A stretch of 64,000 nucleotides of DNA from an uncultured Wenzhouxiangella sp. (lineage in GTDB: Bacteria > Pseudomonadota > Gammaproteobacteria > Xanthomonadales > Wenzhouxiangellaceae), in assembly GCA_913057195.1 (NCBI GenBank), contig CAJXNL010000001.1, forward strand, positions 1 to 64,000, given 5' to 3'. The notes beneath the pieces are model-generated. The model was not told the DNA's origin and ran no database searches. It was given only the letters and a program-made list of their open reading frames with translations. Numbering within the stretch: the first letter of the stretch is position 1; every line of letters starts with the position of its first letter. Shown one piece after another: positions 26,501 through 34,998 of this stretch. A program made the position numbers and the translations under genes.

Positions 26501-27815
26501 TGAAACAACCCACCGAGCCTATCAGGGTGTGGCGGAGGCCAAGCATGTCAAACTCACCATCCAATCCGACATGAACTGGGTAACACGCATTGACAGCACC
26601 AGCGCTGAGAAAATCTTGCTCAACTTGTTGACCAATGCGATCAAGTTCACGCCTGCCGGCGGCAAAGTGCAACTTGAGCTTGCCGGCGATGAGCAATCGG
26701 GTGTTTGGCTGCGGGTCTGTGACACCGGGCCTGGCATCCCCGAGTCTGAACAAGCCCTCATCTTTGACCGATTCCACCGCGTCCCAATTAAAGAGGCCCA
26801 GCGTACATCCGGCGCGGGTATTGGGTTGGCCTTGGTCAGCGAGGCCGTGGCCGCTGTCGGGGGTCGCATCGAGTTGACGAGCCAGGTGGGCCAAGGCAGC
26901 GTGTTTGCGGTATGGTTGCCTGCCGAGCATCGCGACGCCGATTCCAAAGCACTGCCTGCATTGGCGCCAGCCGAGCCGTCTCCGGCGCCGGCTAATGCCA
27001 TCCAGCCAAGCCCACCTGAGCACCCACCCAGCCCACCCGATGGGAGCCGCCTGCTTGGCAGATTATTGGTGGTGGAAGACAATCCCGATTTGCTGGCCTA
27101 CTTAGTCGAGCAGCTGTCATCACAGTGGTCTGTGATCAAGGCAGAGAATGGATTGGAGGCCATCGAGTGTCTCAGAGACCGCGATGTTGACATCATCCTC
27201 AGCGATATCATGATGCCCCACCTTGATGGCTTGAGCCTTCTTAAGCACATCCGAGACGATTTCCGCACCAGCCACATCCCATTTTTATTCCTCACCGCCC
27301 GCGGCGATAATGAAACAGAGCTACAAGGCCTGATGCTGGCCGCTGATGATTTTGTGCGCAAGCCTTTCGATGCCCGTATTTTACAGCTCAAACTCAAAAA
27401 CCTGATCGACAATCGTCGCAGTTTGCAACAGCATCTGGGAGACAAGAAAAAACAACCGCTCACCATCGAGCACACCCAGAGTTTGAGTCCCCGAGACCAT
27501 CGCTTTGTGGAAAAACTCAACGCTTATTTGGACACCCATTACGGTGACGAGACTTTGAGTGTGGCAAGTCTGGCGGCCGCCCTGGCGGTGGATGAGCGCA
27601 CATTGCAACGCAAGACCAATGCCCTGTTTGGCCAGCCCCCGGCGCGGTTTATCAACGCTTACCGCATCAAGCAGGCTTGTCAGCTTCTACTCGACCCGGG
27701 GATCAGCATCCAGGAAGTGGCCTATGCCTGTGGCTATACCAATCCTCGCTATTTTTCACGGGTTTTCACTGAACACAAGGGTGAAACACCATCCCAATGG
27801 CGCAAACAGCACTGA
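23580..27815 (+). CDS. One-polypeptide hybrid two-component regulator (periplasmic propeller, kinase, receiver, AraC HTH)
   Basis: Encodes 1411 residues. Order: signal peptide (1-30, ending near QGSA); a two-component-regulator beta-propeller region (about 35-740) with repeated units such as DSQGYIWMGTE and DPLGRLWLSTNRGLSRLD; a Y_Y_Y domain (about 745-830); one transmembrane helix (about 840-860); HisKA with His907 in SHELRTPL; HATPase with NLLTNAIKF and GAGIGLAL; a receiver with phospho-acceptor Asp1209; and a C-terminal AraC/XylS HTH. It senses a periplasmic ligand and acts directly as transcription factor. The ligand and targets are unknown: no glycan-use genes adjoin it. I prefer ATG 23580 for its signal peptide over TTG 23541. 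Confidence 0.9.
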   Translation: MANPYLNRLLSVMAAAVIVLGFSSQGSADTVNFDRLSLQQGLSQSNIFALTQDSQGYIWMGTESAADRFDGHQIDAFRHDPANANTITSGAVVDFHSDQAGNLWILTEQGMSYLDLDSLTVARVLEIEADDPVFGAIGGLSAFCDHQVIGIFGDQVWQADPVTSSHRRLRFVGHQPQARLTQPVVDPLGHLWLSDGHDLWRSDCQSPSFKHVLSWPTSSGAPQFGVSLLTLTGRGDLAWAGPDGIGIVDPATGQWRNIIRTEQNVLAISTDELGGLWAFTETALMHGQLNDTGDAIRSWAQLIEHQLPVENFPNKPLIQTARSGDGVIWVSVGNLFGAYTPNEGTFERFSHSPTNPQSLPPTAGWGGYELFADRFGVLWVGAKLGGVARYVPERHRFEHIRDITQSSYVVRGVAEQRVNNQRFVWVGLDNGGLQLFERQPQGFERVDPQRINTSDALDLSTLQIRSFAVHPRTDRVWFNGVRWLGQLDAKDRSISFESRHDAAFDRSRPLAFSPNGRYLYQALGPRLIRHQFNADGEKMDTETLNWAPGRINPWRIRSLSVLSSGTVLIATENQLFAMQPWDQTAIKVTFSNESISNDQIISMLDLGDGRLLLGTASMGLIETRWSESQGMFQLDVQRRWSQDAGLPDVTIYALARDPLGRLWLSTNRGLSRLDINTNQVLNFTLDDGLQAYEFNSRVVHQTRYGHLYFGGINGVNAFDPAAITPHPEPPIVRLKQAQINEAPIFTTGPTTLKHQQNNWVFEFVGLHTTSPTQNRYAYRLEGLDNNWVQSGTERVARYTALDPGNYRFWVRSANSDGVWSEPKLVFQAQILPPPWLSPVAYVAYGLLTVLLIGGIVARTRARRVELQRLVDQKTEELRQKNKLVTEQSSALQEALNARTLFFANISHELRTPLTLIEANLSKIEDTLPDPASVSTARRYLNRMVQMVDQLLDLSQIRAHGAQTESTPWSLTELLETTHRAYQGVAEAKHVKLTIQSDMNWVTRIDSTSAEKILLNLLTNAIKFTPAGGKVQLELAGDEQSGVWLRVCDTGPGIPESEQALIFDRFHRVPIKEAQRTSGAGIGLALVSEAVAAVGGRIELTSQVGQGSVFAVWLPAEHRDADSKALPALAPAEPSPAPANAIQPSPPEHPPSPPDGSRLLGRLLVVEDNPDLLAYLVEQLSSQWSVIKAENGLEAIECLRDRDVDIILSDIMMPHLDGLSLLKHIRDDFRTSHIPFLFLTARGDNETELQGLMLAADDFVRKPFDARILQLKLKNLIDNRRSLQQHLGDKKKQPLTIEHTQSLSPRDHRFVEKLNAYLDTHYGDETLSVASLAAALAVDERTLQRKTNALFGQPPARFINAYRIKQACQLLLDPGISIQEVAYACGYTNPRYFSRVFTEHKGETPSQWRKQH

Positions 27816-27839
27816 CGACTTCTCACTGTCGGAATTGTG

Positions 27840-27994
27840 CACTCAGGTGTCGCCCCAAGGAAGGCCCTGAACACGCCATCAAGCTAGGATGAAAGCGTCG
27901 GGTTCAATTGGCGTTGGCACCCGACCTGGGGCTTCGCTGCCGACACGCTGAACCGACATAAAGGCAAAGGGGGATGGCAGCGGAGCCCTTTTTT
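27840..27994 (+). ncRNA. Candidate structured regulatory RNA or attenuator with intrinsic terminator
   Basis: Two adjacent hairpins end in a T6 run. Hairpin 1: GTCGGGT (27897-27903) pairs with ACCCGAC (27919-27925). Hairpin 2: GGGGCTTCGCTGCC (27928-27941) pairs with GGCAGCGGAGCCC (27976-27988), 13 pairs around a 34-nt loop, followed by TTTTTT at 27989-27994. The 5' arm of hairpin 1 extended (GTCGGGTTCA) can also pair with TGAACCGAC (27949-27957) inside the second loop, so two exclusive folds or a pseudoknot are possible. It may simply terminate the regulator gene, be a small RNA, or control the AddBA-like genes. The 5' end is a guess; no promoter is clear. Confidence 0.5.
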
Positions 27995-28343
27995 CTTCAA
28001 GCCCAGCTCCCACCTGCACACGCTTTTGACGAAAACGGGTGGGTTGCGATCATTCAGGCATATCGCCAGTGGGCTCTTCGGCCTGCCTCATCCCCCGAGA
28101 ATGTCGATTCTTGGTGACGGCACAGCCTAAAATTTGGTCAACAGCGACGTGATGTGTCGCCACCAGTGCTACTCTCTTTGCATGTGTCATTGTCCCAAGA
28201 CTCATCATGGCGAACGAGCACTCTGAAATCATCGATCACAACGGCGATTGGCCGCCGAGGCATCAGGCTTTGGTCGCCTGGCCGCACGCCGCCTTCAGTC
28301 TGCGGGCACACCGCCTGTTTGTCCCAAAAATCAAAACGTGTCC
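27995..28343 (+). other. Non-coding stretch upstream of the AddB-like gene
   Basis: This part of a 528-bp gap holds a further hairpin at 28009-28043 (CCCACC/GGTGGG with an inner TTTT/AAAA stem). A 52-codon opening at 28207-28365 (starting MANEHSEIIDHNG) has no ribosome site, no recognisable homology and overlaps the next gene, so I do not call it a gene. No clear sigma-70 promoter is visible by eye, although the AddB-like gene must be transcribed from here or from upstream. Confidence 0.4.
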
Positions 28344-31016
28344 ATGGCACATACCCAGCGTGTAATCCTCACCCCCCGCGCGGCTTTGGCGCGCTCGATT
28401 CAGCATCAGCACGCTGTCGATGCCGCAACGGGTGGTGATTCGGCTTGGGACAAGCCCGCGGTCTTGTCCGTGGATGCATGGCTGATCAATCTCCACGAAC
28501 TCTGGGCGATGCAGACCCCGAGCGCCCGCGTGCCGCTCAATCAACACCAAACCAAACTTTTGTGGCAGCGCGCGATTGGTGAAGACACCCTCATCGGCGC
28601 CTCAGGCTTAACCAGACTGGCCACTCGCGCGTGGCAAACCATCCACGAGTACGCTTTAACGCCGCCCGATCAGTGGCCTGAGACCCTGCTCAACGACGAT
28701 CAGCGCGCCTTTAAGCGTTGGGCCAAACGTTACCAGCAGGCTTGCCAGCAAGAGCAAGTCAGTGATTTTTTTACAGATTTGTCGGCGTTGGCACAAGCCT
28801 GCCTGAGTCGCGACTTGCCCGTGCCTGAATCAATCACGTTATATGGCTTTGTCAGCCCGCTCAAACCTGCTCATCAGCGCATTTTGGATGCCTTGGCCGA
28901 GTGCGGCAGTTCGATTGTTCATCAACCCTCTCAACAACATGACCGCGCTGAGCCGTTGAGCATCCAGGGCTGTGCGAATGCAGATGATGAGATTATCCGC
29001 GCCGCCCATTGGGCGCGCGAACACTTAAAAGCTCACCCAAAACACCGACTGGCCATTGTGGTGCCTGAGCTGAGCCAACGTGCAGCCAGCGTCGAACGCC
29101 TGCTTCGACTGACGCTAGACCCACTCGACGCCTGTCTGGCGTCTCAGGGCAGACGGCCATGGCACCTCGTGCATGGACAGTCGTTGGGGCAGCTGCCCAT
29201 GATCCGACAAAGTTTGGCCATCTTGGGTCTTCGTTGCGAACGAATCTCTCAGCCGCGCATCCACCAGTTGGCGCAGTCGCCGTGGTTGCACGGCTGGCCC
29301 GAAGAAGCCACGCAGCGCCATAGACTGGTCGATAAGCTTCAAGCCCATGAGCCCCACTGGGTGGATGTTTCCACCGGCATTCGATATGCCCACCAAAACG
29401 ACTGTCCAGAATTCGCCAAGCGGCTGAGTCATTGGCAACAACAGCAGCACCGCTCCCCCAAGGTCACTCACACTGATGCCTGGGCTGAGCAGTTTCAAGA
29501 AGAGCTCAGCGCCATAGGCTTTGGATTTGGTCGCGCACTGGACAGCACCGAGCATCAAACGCTGAACCAGTGGCACCATGCCCTGGAAAACTTCAGCCAA
29601 CTCTCCGCCACTTCTGCTCAAAAAGCCACTCGATATCGGCGTGATCAGGCCTTGGCACTGCTGTCGATGGTGACTCAAGACACCATCGTCCATGAACAGA
29701 ATCCTGGGGCGCCCATTGCTGTGCTGAGCGTCGAGGACGCCTATGGGTCACACTTTGATGCGGTCTGGTTGACGGGTGTTGATGAAGATCACTGGCCAAC
29801 GCCCCCGCAGCGCATTCCATTGATCCCCAATGCCGTTCAACGAAACATTGAAACAAGCACCCCTGAAGGCTGCGTGGCTCAGGCCTCACGCCAACTTCAA
29901 GCCCTGATGACCCTGGCGCCGGTGGTTCAGGCCAGTCACGCTTTGGGAGAAGAAGACTGGCCGCTGAAACCCACTCGCTTGATCACCGCCAACCACAGCT
30001 GCAACACAATCGCTCATGAAAGCCGGGCACCCCTGTGGACACTGCCGCCTGTGCGCCTCGAGGTCATTGAAAATGACACCAAAGCACCCCCGCTGACAAG
30101 TCAGGGCATCACAGCCGGCGGCATGCGCTTGTTAAATGATCAGTCCACATGCCCATTCAAGGCGTTTGCCGTTCATCGCCTAAAAGCCACCCACTGGCAA
30201 TTGCCACAGCCTGGGATCGGACCAAAAGACCGCGGCATCCTGATGCATCAAGCCCTCGATGCATTTTGGGCTGAGGTGGTCGATTCCACACAGCTGGCCT
30301 CTTTGGGCCCAGAAACGCTCAAGCAATGCGTCGGCGCTCATGTGGATGATGTCCTCAATCGATATCAAAACAAACATCCTGCCGCCATGGATGAGATGTC
30401 TCGCGATCTCGAACGGGACAATCTGATTTCTAAAATACTGGAGTGGCTTGCTATTGAGAAGAAAAGGCCCGAGTTCACTGTGATCAAACGCGAGGAAGAG
30501 ACCACGCTCACCATCGGGCCGCTGACACTCAAAGGAAAACCCGACCGAATTGATGAAACTGCTGCTGGCGAGCAGCTGATCATCGACTATAAAACCGGAA
30601 ACACCACAAAATCTGACTGGTCGCCCAGTGGACGCCTCCCTGACGGTCAACTGCCGGCCTACGCGCTGAACCTCAAGCCTCCAGCGCAGGCCATCGCATT
30701 TGGAAAACTGGCCAAAGCTCAAGTCAGCTTGGATGGTTTGAGTGCGAGGGATCTTGAAATACCGGGAGTCACGCCCATCGAAAAAGCCAACCGTGGCCCG
30801 TTCAAACCGATAAAGACTTGGCCAGAGCTGATCAATGTCTGGCGCGATCAATTGGCCGAGCTGGCGGATGAATTTCACCGCGGCCACGCCCCGGTGGCAC
30901 CCGTCAAACCTCAGGTTTGTCAGCGCTGTCACTTGCAACCACTGTGCCGAATCGGGCAACGGCGTGGCCATGCCCACTGGGAGGCAGACGGAGATGACGA
31001 GGGGATGGTCGAATGA
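28344..31016 (+). CDS. AddB-like PD-(D/E)XK nuclease, probable DNA repair protein
   Basis: Encodes 890 residues. The N-terminal part (about 1-560) is an inactivated helicase-like region typical of AddB-type proteins (ILTPRAALAR near the start, SVEDAYGSHFDAVWLTGVDEDHWP around residue 465). The C-terminal PD-(D/E)XK nuclease has KPDRID (Asp734) and IIDYKTG (Asp748, Lys750). Four cysteines, in STCPFKAF and CQRCHLQPLC, would hold an iron-sulfur cluster as in AddB. It works with the helicase encoded next to process double-strand breaks. I take ATG 28344 because family members begin just before the LTPRAALAR segment; there is no strong ribosome site, so the start is uncertain. Confidence 0.85.
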   Translation: MAHTQRVILTPRAALARSIQHQHAVDAATGGDSAWDKPAVLSVDAWLINLHELWAMQTPSARVPLNQHQTKLLWQRAIGEDTLIGASGLTRLATRAWQTIHEYALTPPDQWPETLLNDDQRAFKRWAKRYQQACQQEQVSDFFTDLSALAQACLSRDLPVPESITLYGFVSPLKPAHQRILDALAECGSSIVHQPSQQHDRAEPLSIQGCANADDEIIRAAHWAREHLKAHPKHRLAIVVPELSQRAASVERLLRLTLDPLDACLASQGRRPWHLVHGQSLGQLPMIRQSLAILGLRCERISQPRIHQLAQSPWLHGWPEEATQRHRLVDKLQAHEPHWVDVSTGIRYAHQNDCPEFAKRLSHWQQQQHRSPKVTHTDAWAEQFQEELSAIGFGFGRALDSTEHQTLNQWHHALENFSQLSATSAQKATRYRRDQALALLSMVTQDTIVHEQNPGAPIAVLSVEDAYGSHFDAVWLTGVDEDHWPTPPQRIPLIPNAVQRNIETSTPEGCVAQASRQLQALMTLAPVVQASHALGEEDWPLKPTRLITANHSCNTIAHESRAPLWTLPPVRLEVIENDTKAPPLTSQGITAGGMRLLNDQSTCPFKAFAVHRLKATHWQLPQPGIGPKDRGILMHQALDAFWAEVVDSTQLASLGPETLKQCVGAHVDDVLNRYQNKHPAAMDEMSRDLERDNLISKILEWLAIEKKRPEFTVIKREEETTLTIGPLTLKGKPDRIDETAAGEQLIIDYKTGNTTKSDWSPSGRLPDGQLPAYALNLKPPAQAIAFGKLAKAQVSLDGLSARDLEIPGVTPIEKANRGPFKPIKTWPELINVWRDQLAELADEFHRGHAPVAPVKPQVCQRCHLQPLCRIGQRRGHAHWEADGDDEGMVE

Positions 31017-34000
31017 GTGATCAATACGCTCGCGAGCATGCCGTTGATGTGTCACGTTCCGTCTTGGTCCAAGCACCGGCCGGTTCTGGAAAGACAACGC
31101 TGCTCGTAGAACGATACATTGGCTTACTGGCCACCGTAGAAGCGCCCGAATCCATTTTGGCCATCACCTTCACTCGAAAAGCCGCCGCTGAGATGCGACG
31201 CCGAATATTGCAAATTCTGACGCCAGGCCATGATCAGTGGGAAGCGCATGAACACGGTCTGAAAACAAAAGTGGCGGCCATCGCCGATCGCATCGAGGCT
31301 TGGAGTCTTCTTGAAAACCCACAAAGGATGCAGATTCGGACCATCGATGGGTTCTGTCATTCGCTCACCAAAGCCATGCCGGTGGTTGGCCAGCTGGGCC
31401 CGGTCCCTCAGCCTGCAGACCAACCCCAAAAACTCTATCGTCAAGCCGCCCGTCAGGCCCTGCGCTCAGACCCACAAGACAGTGAAATGGAAAGAGCGCG
31501 TCAAAACCTGTTGGCCTGGTGTGACCACAACGCATTTCAAGTGGAGTCATGGATTGCCAAGCTGTTAAGCAAGCGCGAGCAATGGCTTAAATTGATCATG
31601 CCTGGCGGACACTTTGATCGGGAACGCCAAAATGCATACTTGGCCCACTGTGTCGAACAAACGCTCGCGCAGGCGCATTCACAATTAAAGGCCTCTTTGG
31701 AAAATGCCGGGGTTGAAGTTAAGACCTTCTTGGGCTGCTTGGCGGAAGCGGGCCACGAAATCAAGGCAAGAGGCGCTGACTCCCCCATCAGTCATCTGGC
31801 GGGCATCACCACGCTCCCATCCGCCAGCGCTGCTTCGATCAATCTCTGGCGAGGTTTAGGAGAAGCTTTGGTCAAACAGGATGGTCACTGGCGCAGCGCG
31901 CCCAACACCACACAAGGGTTTTCAAAAAACACGCCCCACAAACAAGCCATTGATGAAATTCTTGACGACCTTCGCGAGGACACCGCCTTGGCCGCGCTGC
32001 TTCGCGAGGCGGCGGATCAACCCGAGCCTGCCTACAGCGATCAAGATTGGTCCATGCTCGAGTCACTGGTCGCTGTGTTGCGCCGCGCCGCTCAACACCT
32101 TGAACTTGTGTTTGCCCAAGCCGGCCAAAGTGACTTCACCGCGATTGCCACGGCCGCGATCCGTGGCTTGGGCAACGACCAAACAGGGTTTAGCGACCTG
32201 GCACTGTATCTGGACAGCCAAATTGAGCACATTCTGGTCGATGAATATCAAGACACCAATCATCCTCAATATCAGCTGCTTGAAAAACTGATTCAGGGCT
32301 GGGCCGGTGAACCTCACCGGACCTTGTTTTTGGTGGGCGACCCCATGCAGTCCATCTACCGCTTTCGTGAGGCCGAGGTGGGGTTATTCATTCAAACGCG
32401 TGACCAAGGCATCGGACCGGTCATTCCTGAGTCGGCACAACTGAGTGAAAACTTTCGCTCCAGCCCCTCGATTGTTGACTGGGTCAACAGCCACTTGGGT
32501 CCTTTATTTCCACTGCGTGAGGACATCGCATCCGGCGCGATTGCGTATGCCCGTTCAGAGTCACACCGAGCGTTGTCGGGTCAGGTGACAGTCCAACCCT
32601 TCCCCAATGCTCAGGCTGAGGCCGAGGCCATCGCCGATCACATTCAGTCCTTGCTGCAGACCCGTGCCCCACAAAAAGATTACAAGATTGCCATTATTGT
32701 GCGAGCCCGCAGCCATCTCAACGCGATTCTCCCGACGTTGCGACGTCGAGACATTCCGTTTCGCGCCCTCAAACTCGACAAACTGATTGAACGACCGGCC
32801 ATCCAGGATCTCTTGGCCCTCACACAGGCCATGATGAACCCGCAGAATCGAACTGCGGTACTCGCCGTAATGCGCTCACCACTGGCCGGCTTAACATTGT
32901 CCGAGCTCAGTCAATTGACCAAAGACTGCAGCAGCTCACTCAACCGAGAGGCCTTGATTGGTCTCAGTGAGGATGCGACAGCGCGCGCGGAAAAAGTTTT
33001 TGATGTTTTGGAAAAAGCCCAACAGCAAGTGGGCCGGCGGCCTTTAAGTGAGCTGGTTGAGGGCGCCTGGCTGCAGTTGGGTGGCCCTGCGTTGGCCTCG
33101 GATCCGACCGGCCAGCCTGCTGAGGAGATTGAAACCTATTTCAATGCCTTGGCGCATGCAGAGAATAGTGAGTTGCTTCAAGACTGGAATGACTTTATCG
33201 AGTGGCTGGCACAAAGCCACACCAAAAGCGATGGCGGCGGTGAGCAGTTGGCCGTGGATGTTGTGACCATGCATGGCGCCAAGGGTTTGGAGTGGGACGC
33301 GGTGATCATCCCCAGCCTACAGTCGCAAGGCAATCGCAGCCAGAGCGATTTGTTGTATTGGTTGCCGCTTTCCACAGATGACAATGAAGAGGCCGTCTTG
33401 ATGGCGCCCATGGACGCGCCGGGGCGCAAAAACCCCTCCCCGCTGGTCAAGCTGATCAAGAAAGCAGACAAGCATCGGCAAACCTATGAGGCGCTGCGCT
33501 TGATGTATGTTGCCACCACCCGCGCCAAGTCTGATCTTTTGATCAGTGCGGTGATCCAACCCAATCAAGAAGGTGACTTTAAGCCTGCTCAGGGCACTTT
33601 ATTGGAAACAGTGTGGCCGACTTTACACGCATATTTCTCCCATCGCACAGTCACCGAAGACACGGCACCCTCCACTGACCCGGAAGCCGCTTCCATAGAG
33701 GCTTCACCCGATCAACATCTTTATCGTCTGCCGCGTGATTTTCAACCCGACTATGCTCAAGCATTGAGCTGGACTCCCCCTTTCGAAATACAGCAGCGCG
33801 CGGGCGAGGTTGAGTTTAATTGGGCGGGCACGCAAGCGCGTCGCAGTGGCACGGTGCTCCATCAACTTCTTGAGGTGGTGGGTCAAACAGGCATCGAAGC
33901 GCTCACGGAAGCCGACCTTCAGCGTCTCATTGACAGCATCCCGAAACGCTTGCGCAGCGCCGGCACCCACCAAGAGGCGTTAAAAAAACAAACTGCGCAG

Positions 34001-34351
34001 ACTGAATCTGCCTTTATGGGCGTTTTAGAGAGCCCAACTGGGCAGTGGATATTGAGTGGAGGCCACCGCAACGCGGCCTGCGAGTACCCCATCAGCGGTG
34101 TGTTGGACGGTCGCTTGATACAAGGGGTTGTTGATCGAACCTTCATTGATCAAATCGGCCAACGCTGGATCATCGATTACAAGTCCGGCCACCACGCAGG
34201 GGGTGACTTAGAAGGGTTTTTAGAGCAAGAAGCAGATCGTTACCGCGAGCAACTGAGCATCTATCGGCGGCTTTTTGCCCAATTGAGCGCCGAGCCCATC
34301 ACAACGGCGCTCTACTTGCCACGTCACGACCGGCTGAAGGTTGTTGAGTGA
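31013..34351 (+). CDS. AddA-like UvrD/Rep helicase-nuclease
   Basis: Encodes 1112 residues. Superfamily 1A helicase motifs are intact: motif I APAGSGKT (21-28), motif Ia AITFTRKAAAEMRRR, motif II DEYQDTN near residue 413, motif III VGDPMQSIYRFREAE, and motif V VTMHGAKGLEWDAVI near residue 752. The C-terminal nuclease carries IIDYKSG with Asp1055 and Lys1057. The dual nuclease layout of the pair, one per subunit, is the AddAB pattern and not the single-nuclease RecBCD one. Its ATG overlaps the stop of the AddB-like gene by four bases. Role: resection of broken DNA ends for RecA loading (family knowledge). Confidence 0.92.
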   Translation: MSDQYAREHAVDVSRSVLVQAPAGSGKTTLLVERYIGLLATVEAPESILAITFTRKAAAEMRRRILQILTPGHDQWEAHEHGLKTKVAAIADRIEAWSLLENPQRMQIRTIDGFCHSLTKAMPVVGQLGPVPQPADQPQKLYRQAARQALRSDPQDSEMERARQNLLAWCDHNAFQVESWIAKLLSKREQWLKLIMPGGHFDRERQNAYLAHCVEQTLAQAHSQLKASLENAGVEVKTFLGCLAEAGHEIKARGADSPISHLAGITTLPSASAASINLWRGLGEALVKQDGHWRSAPNTTQGFSKNTPHKQAIDEILDDLREDTALAALLREAADQPEPAYSDQDWSMLESLVAVLRRAAQHLELVFAQAGQSDFTAIATAAIRGLGNDQTGFSDLALYLDSQIEHILVDEYQDTNHPQYQLLEKLIQGWAGEPHRTLFLVGDPMQSIYRFREAEVGLFIQTRDQGIGPVIPESAQLSENFRSSPSIVDWVNSHLGPLFPLREDIASGAIAYARSESHRALSGQVTVQPFPNAQAEAEAIADHIQSLLQTRAPQKDYKIAIIVRARSHLNAILPTLRRRDIPFRALKLDKLIERPAIQDLLALTQAMMNPQNRTAVLAVMRSPLAGLTLSELSQLTKDCSSSLNREALIGLSEDATARAEKVFDVLEKAQQQVGRRPLSELVEGAWLQLGGPALASDPTGQPAEEIETYFNALAHAENSELLQDWNDFIEWLAQSHTKSDGGGEQLAVDVVTMHGAKGLEWDAVIIPSLQSQGNRSQSDLLYWLPLSTDDNEEAVLMAPMDAPGRKNPSPLVKLIKKADKHRQTYEALRLMYVATTRAKSDLLISAVIQPNQEGDFKPAQGTLLETVWPTLHAYFSHRTVTEDTAPSTDPEAASIEASPDQHLYRLPRDFQPDYAQALSWTPPFEIQQRAGEVEFNWAGTQARRSGTVLHQLLEVVGQTGIEALTEADLQRLIDSIPKRLRSAGTHQEALKKQTAQTESAFMGVLESPTGQWILSGGHRNAACEYPISGVLDGRLIQGVVDRTFIDQIGQRWIIDYKSGHHAGGDLEGFLEQEADRYREQLSIYRRLFAQLSAEPITTALYLPRHDRLKVVE

Positions 34352-34363
34352 CCGCGGCGGCAT

Positions 34364-34966
34364 ATGACTGAAGATGAGGTGAAGTTAGACTGCCGTCGGC
34401 TCATTAAGATTGAGCCACGCTTTGCAGTCGTTCATAACCGCTTGGGTCCGGCCACTCCCCGCCACAAGCCTGCAGGCTTTATGGGCCTATTTCAAAGCAT
34501 CGTCTCGCAACAACTCAGCACCCAAGCCGCCAGCAGCATTTGGGCGCGACTCATCGAAGCAGGCATTACGAGCCCCGAGGCACTGCTTCAAAGCAGCGAT
34601 GACGAGCTCCGCCGCCAGGGTTTATCACACCAAAAAATCCGCTACAGCCGCGCGTTGGCTGAATCGGGACTTGACTGGACCGGGCTGCATTCGTTGGACA
34701 CCGATGAGGTCATTGAGAGGCTGGTGCCCATCGTCGGCATTGGGGCGTGGACTGCCCAAATGTATGCGTTGTTTTCTTTGGGGCACCGTGATGTGTTTGC
34801 ACCGAATGACTTGGGGCTTCGCGAGGGCATCAGAATCTTGTTTGAGCTGCCCGAACGGCCCAAGCCCAAAGAAGCCGAAACTCTGGCTCAGGCGTGGTCG
34901 CCGGTCCGCTCAGTGGCCTCGCTGTGGCTGTGGGGTTGGTATGATTATTGTCGACATCAACACTGA
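34364..34966 (+). CDS. DNA-3-methyladenine glycosylase II (AlkA family)
   Basis: Encodes 200 residues of the HhH-GPD superfamily. It removes alkylated purines from DNA as the first step of base excision repair. The HhH (LVPIVGIGAWTAQMYALFSLG) and the catalytic aspartate in FAPNDLGLREG match AlkA/MAG enzymes; the early segment MGLFQSIVSQQLSTQAA is the minor-groove-reading helix. It lacks the N-terminal TBP-like domain of E. coli AlkA, so it is the short, Mag-like form. It begins 12 bp after the AddA-like gene and probably shares its transcript. Confidence 0.92.
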   Translation: MTEDEVKLDCRRLIKIEPRFAVVHNRLGPATPRHKPAGFMGLFQSIVSQQLSTQAASSIWARLIEAGITSPEALLQSSDDELRRQGLSHQKIRYSRALAESGLDWTGLHSLDTDEVIERLVPIVGIGAWTAQMYALFSLGHRDVFAPNDLGLREGIRILFELPERPKPKEAETLAQAWSPVRSVASLWLWGWYDYCRHQH

Positions 34967-34998
34967 GTTTTTGAGGCCACAAACTGCAAGGAACTGCC

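Noticed and set aside
27840-27994. 6S RNA, RNase P RNA or tmRNA
   Set aside because: None of their conserved cores (central bubble, GAGGAAAGTCC, tRNA-like ends with tag frame) can be found.
28207-28365. 52-codon opening as a small gene
   Set aside because: No ribosome site, no recognisable sequence, and it overlaps the start of the AddB-like gene.
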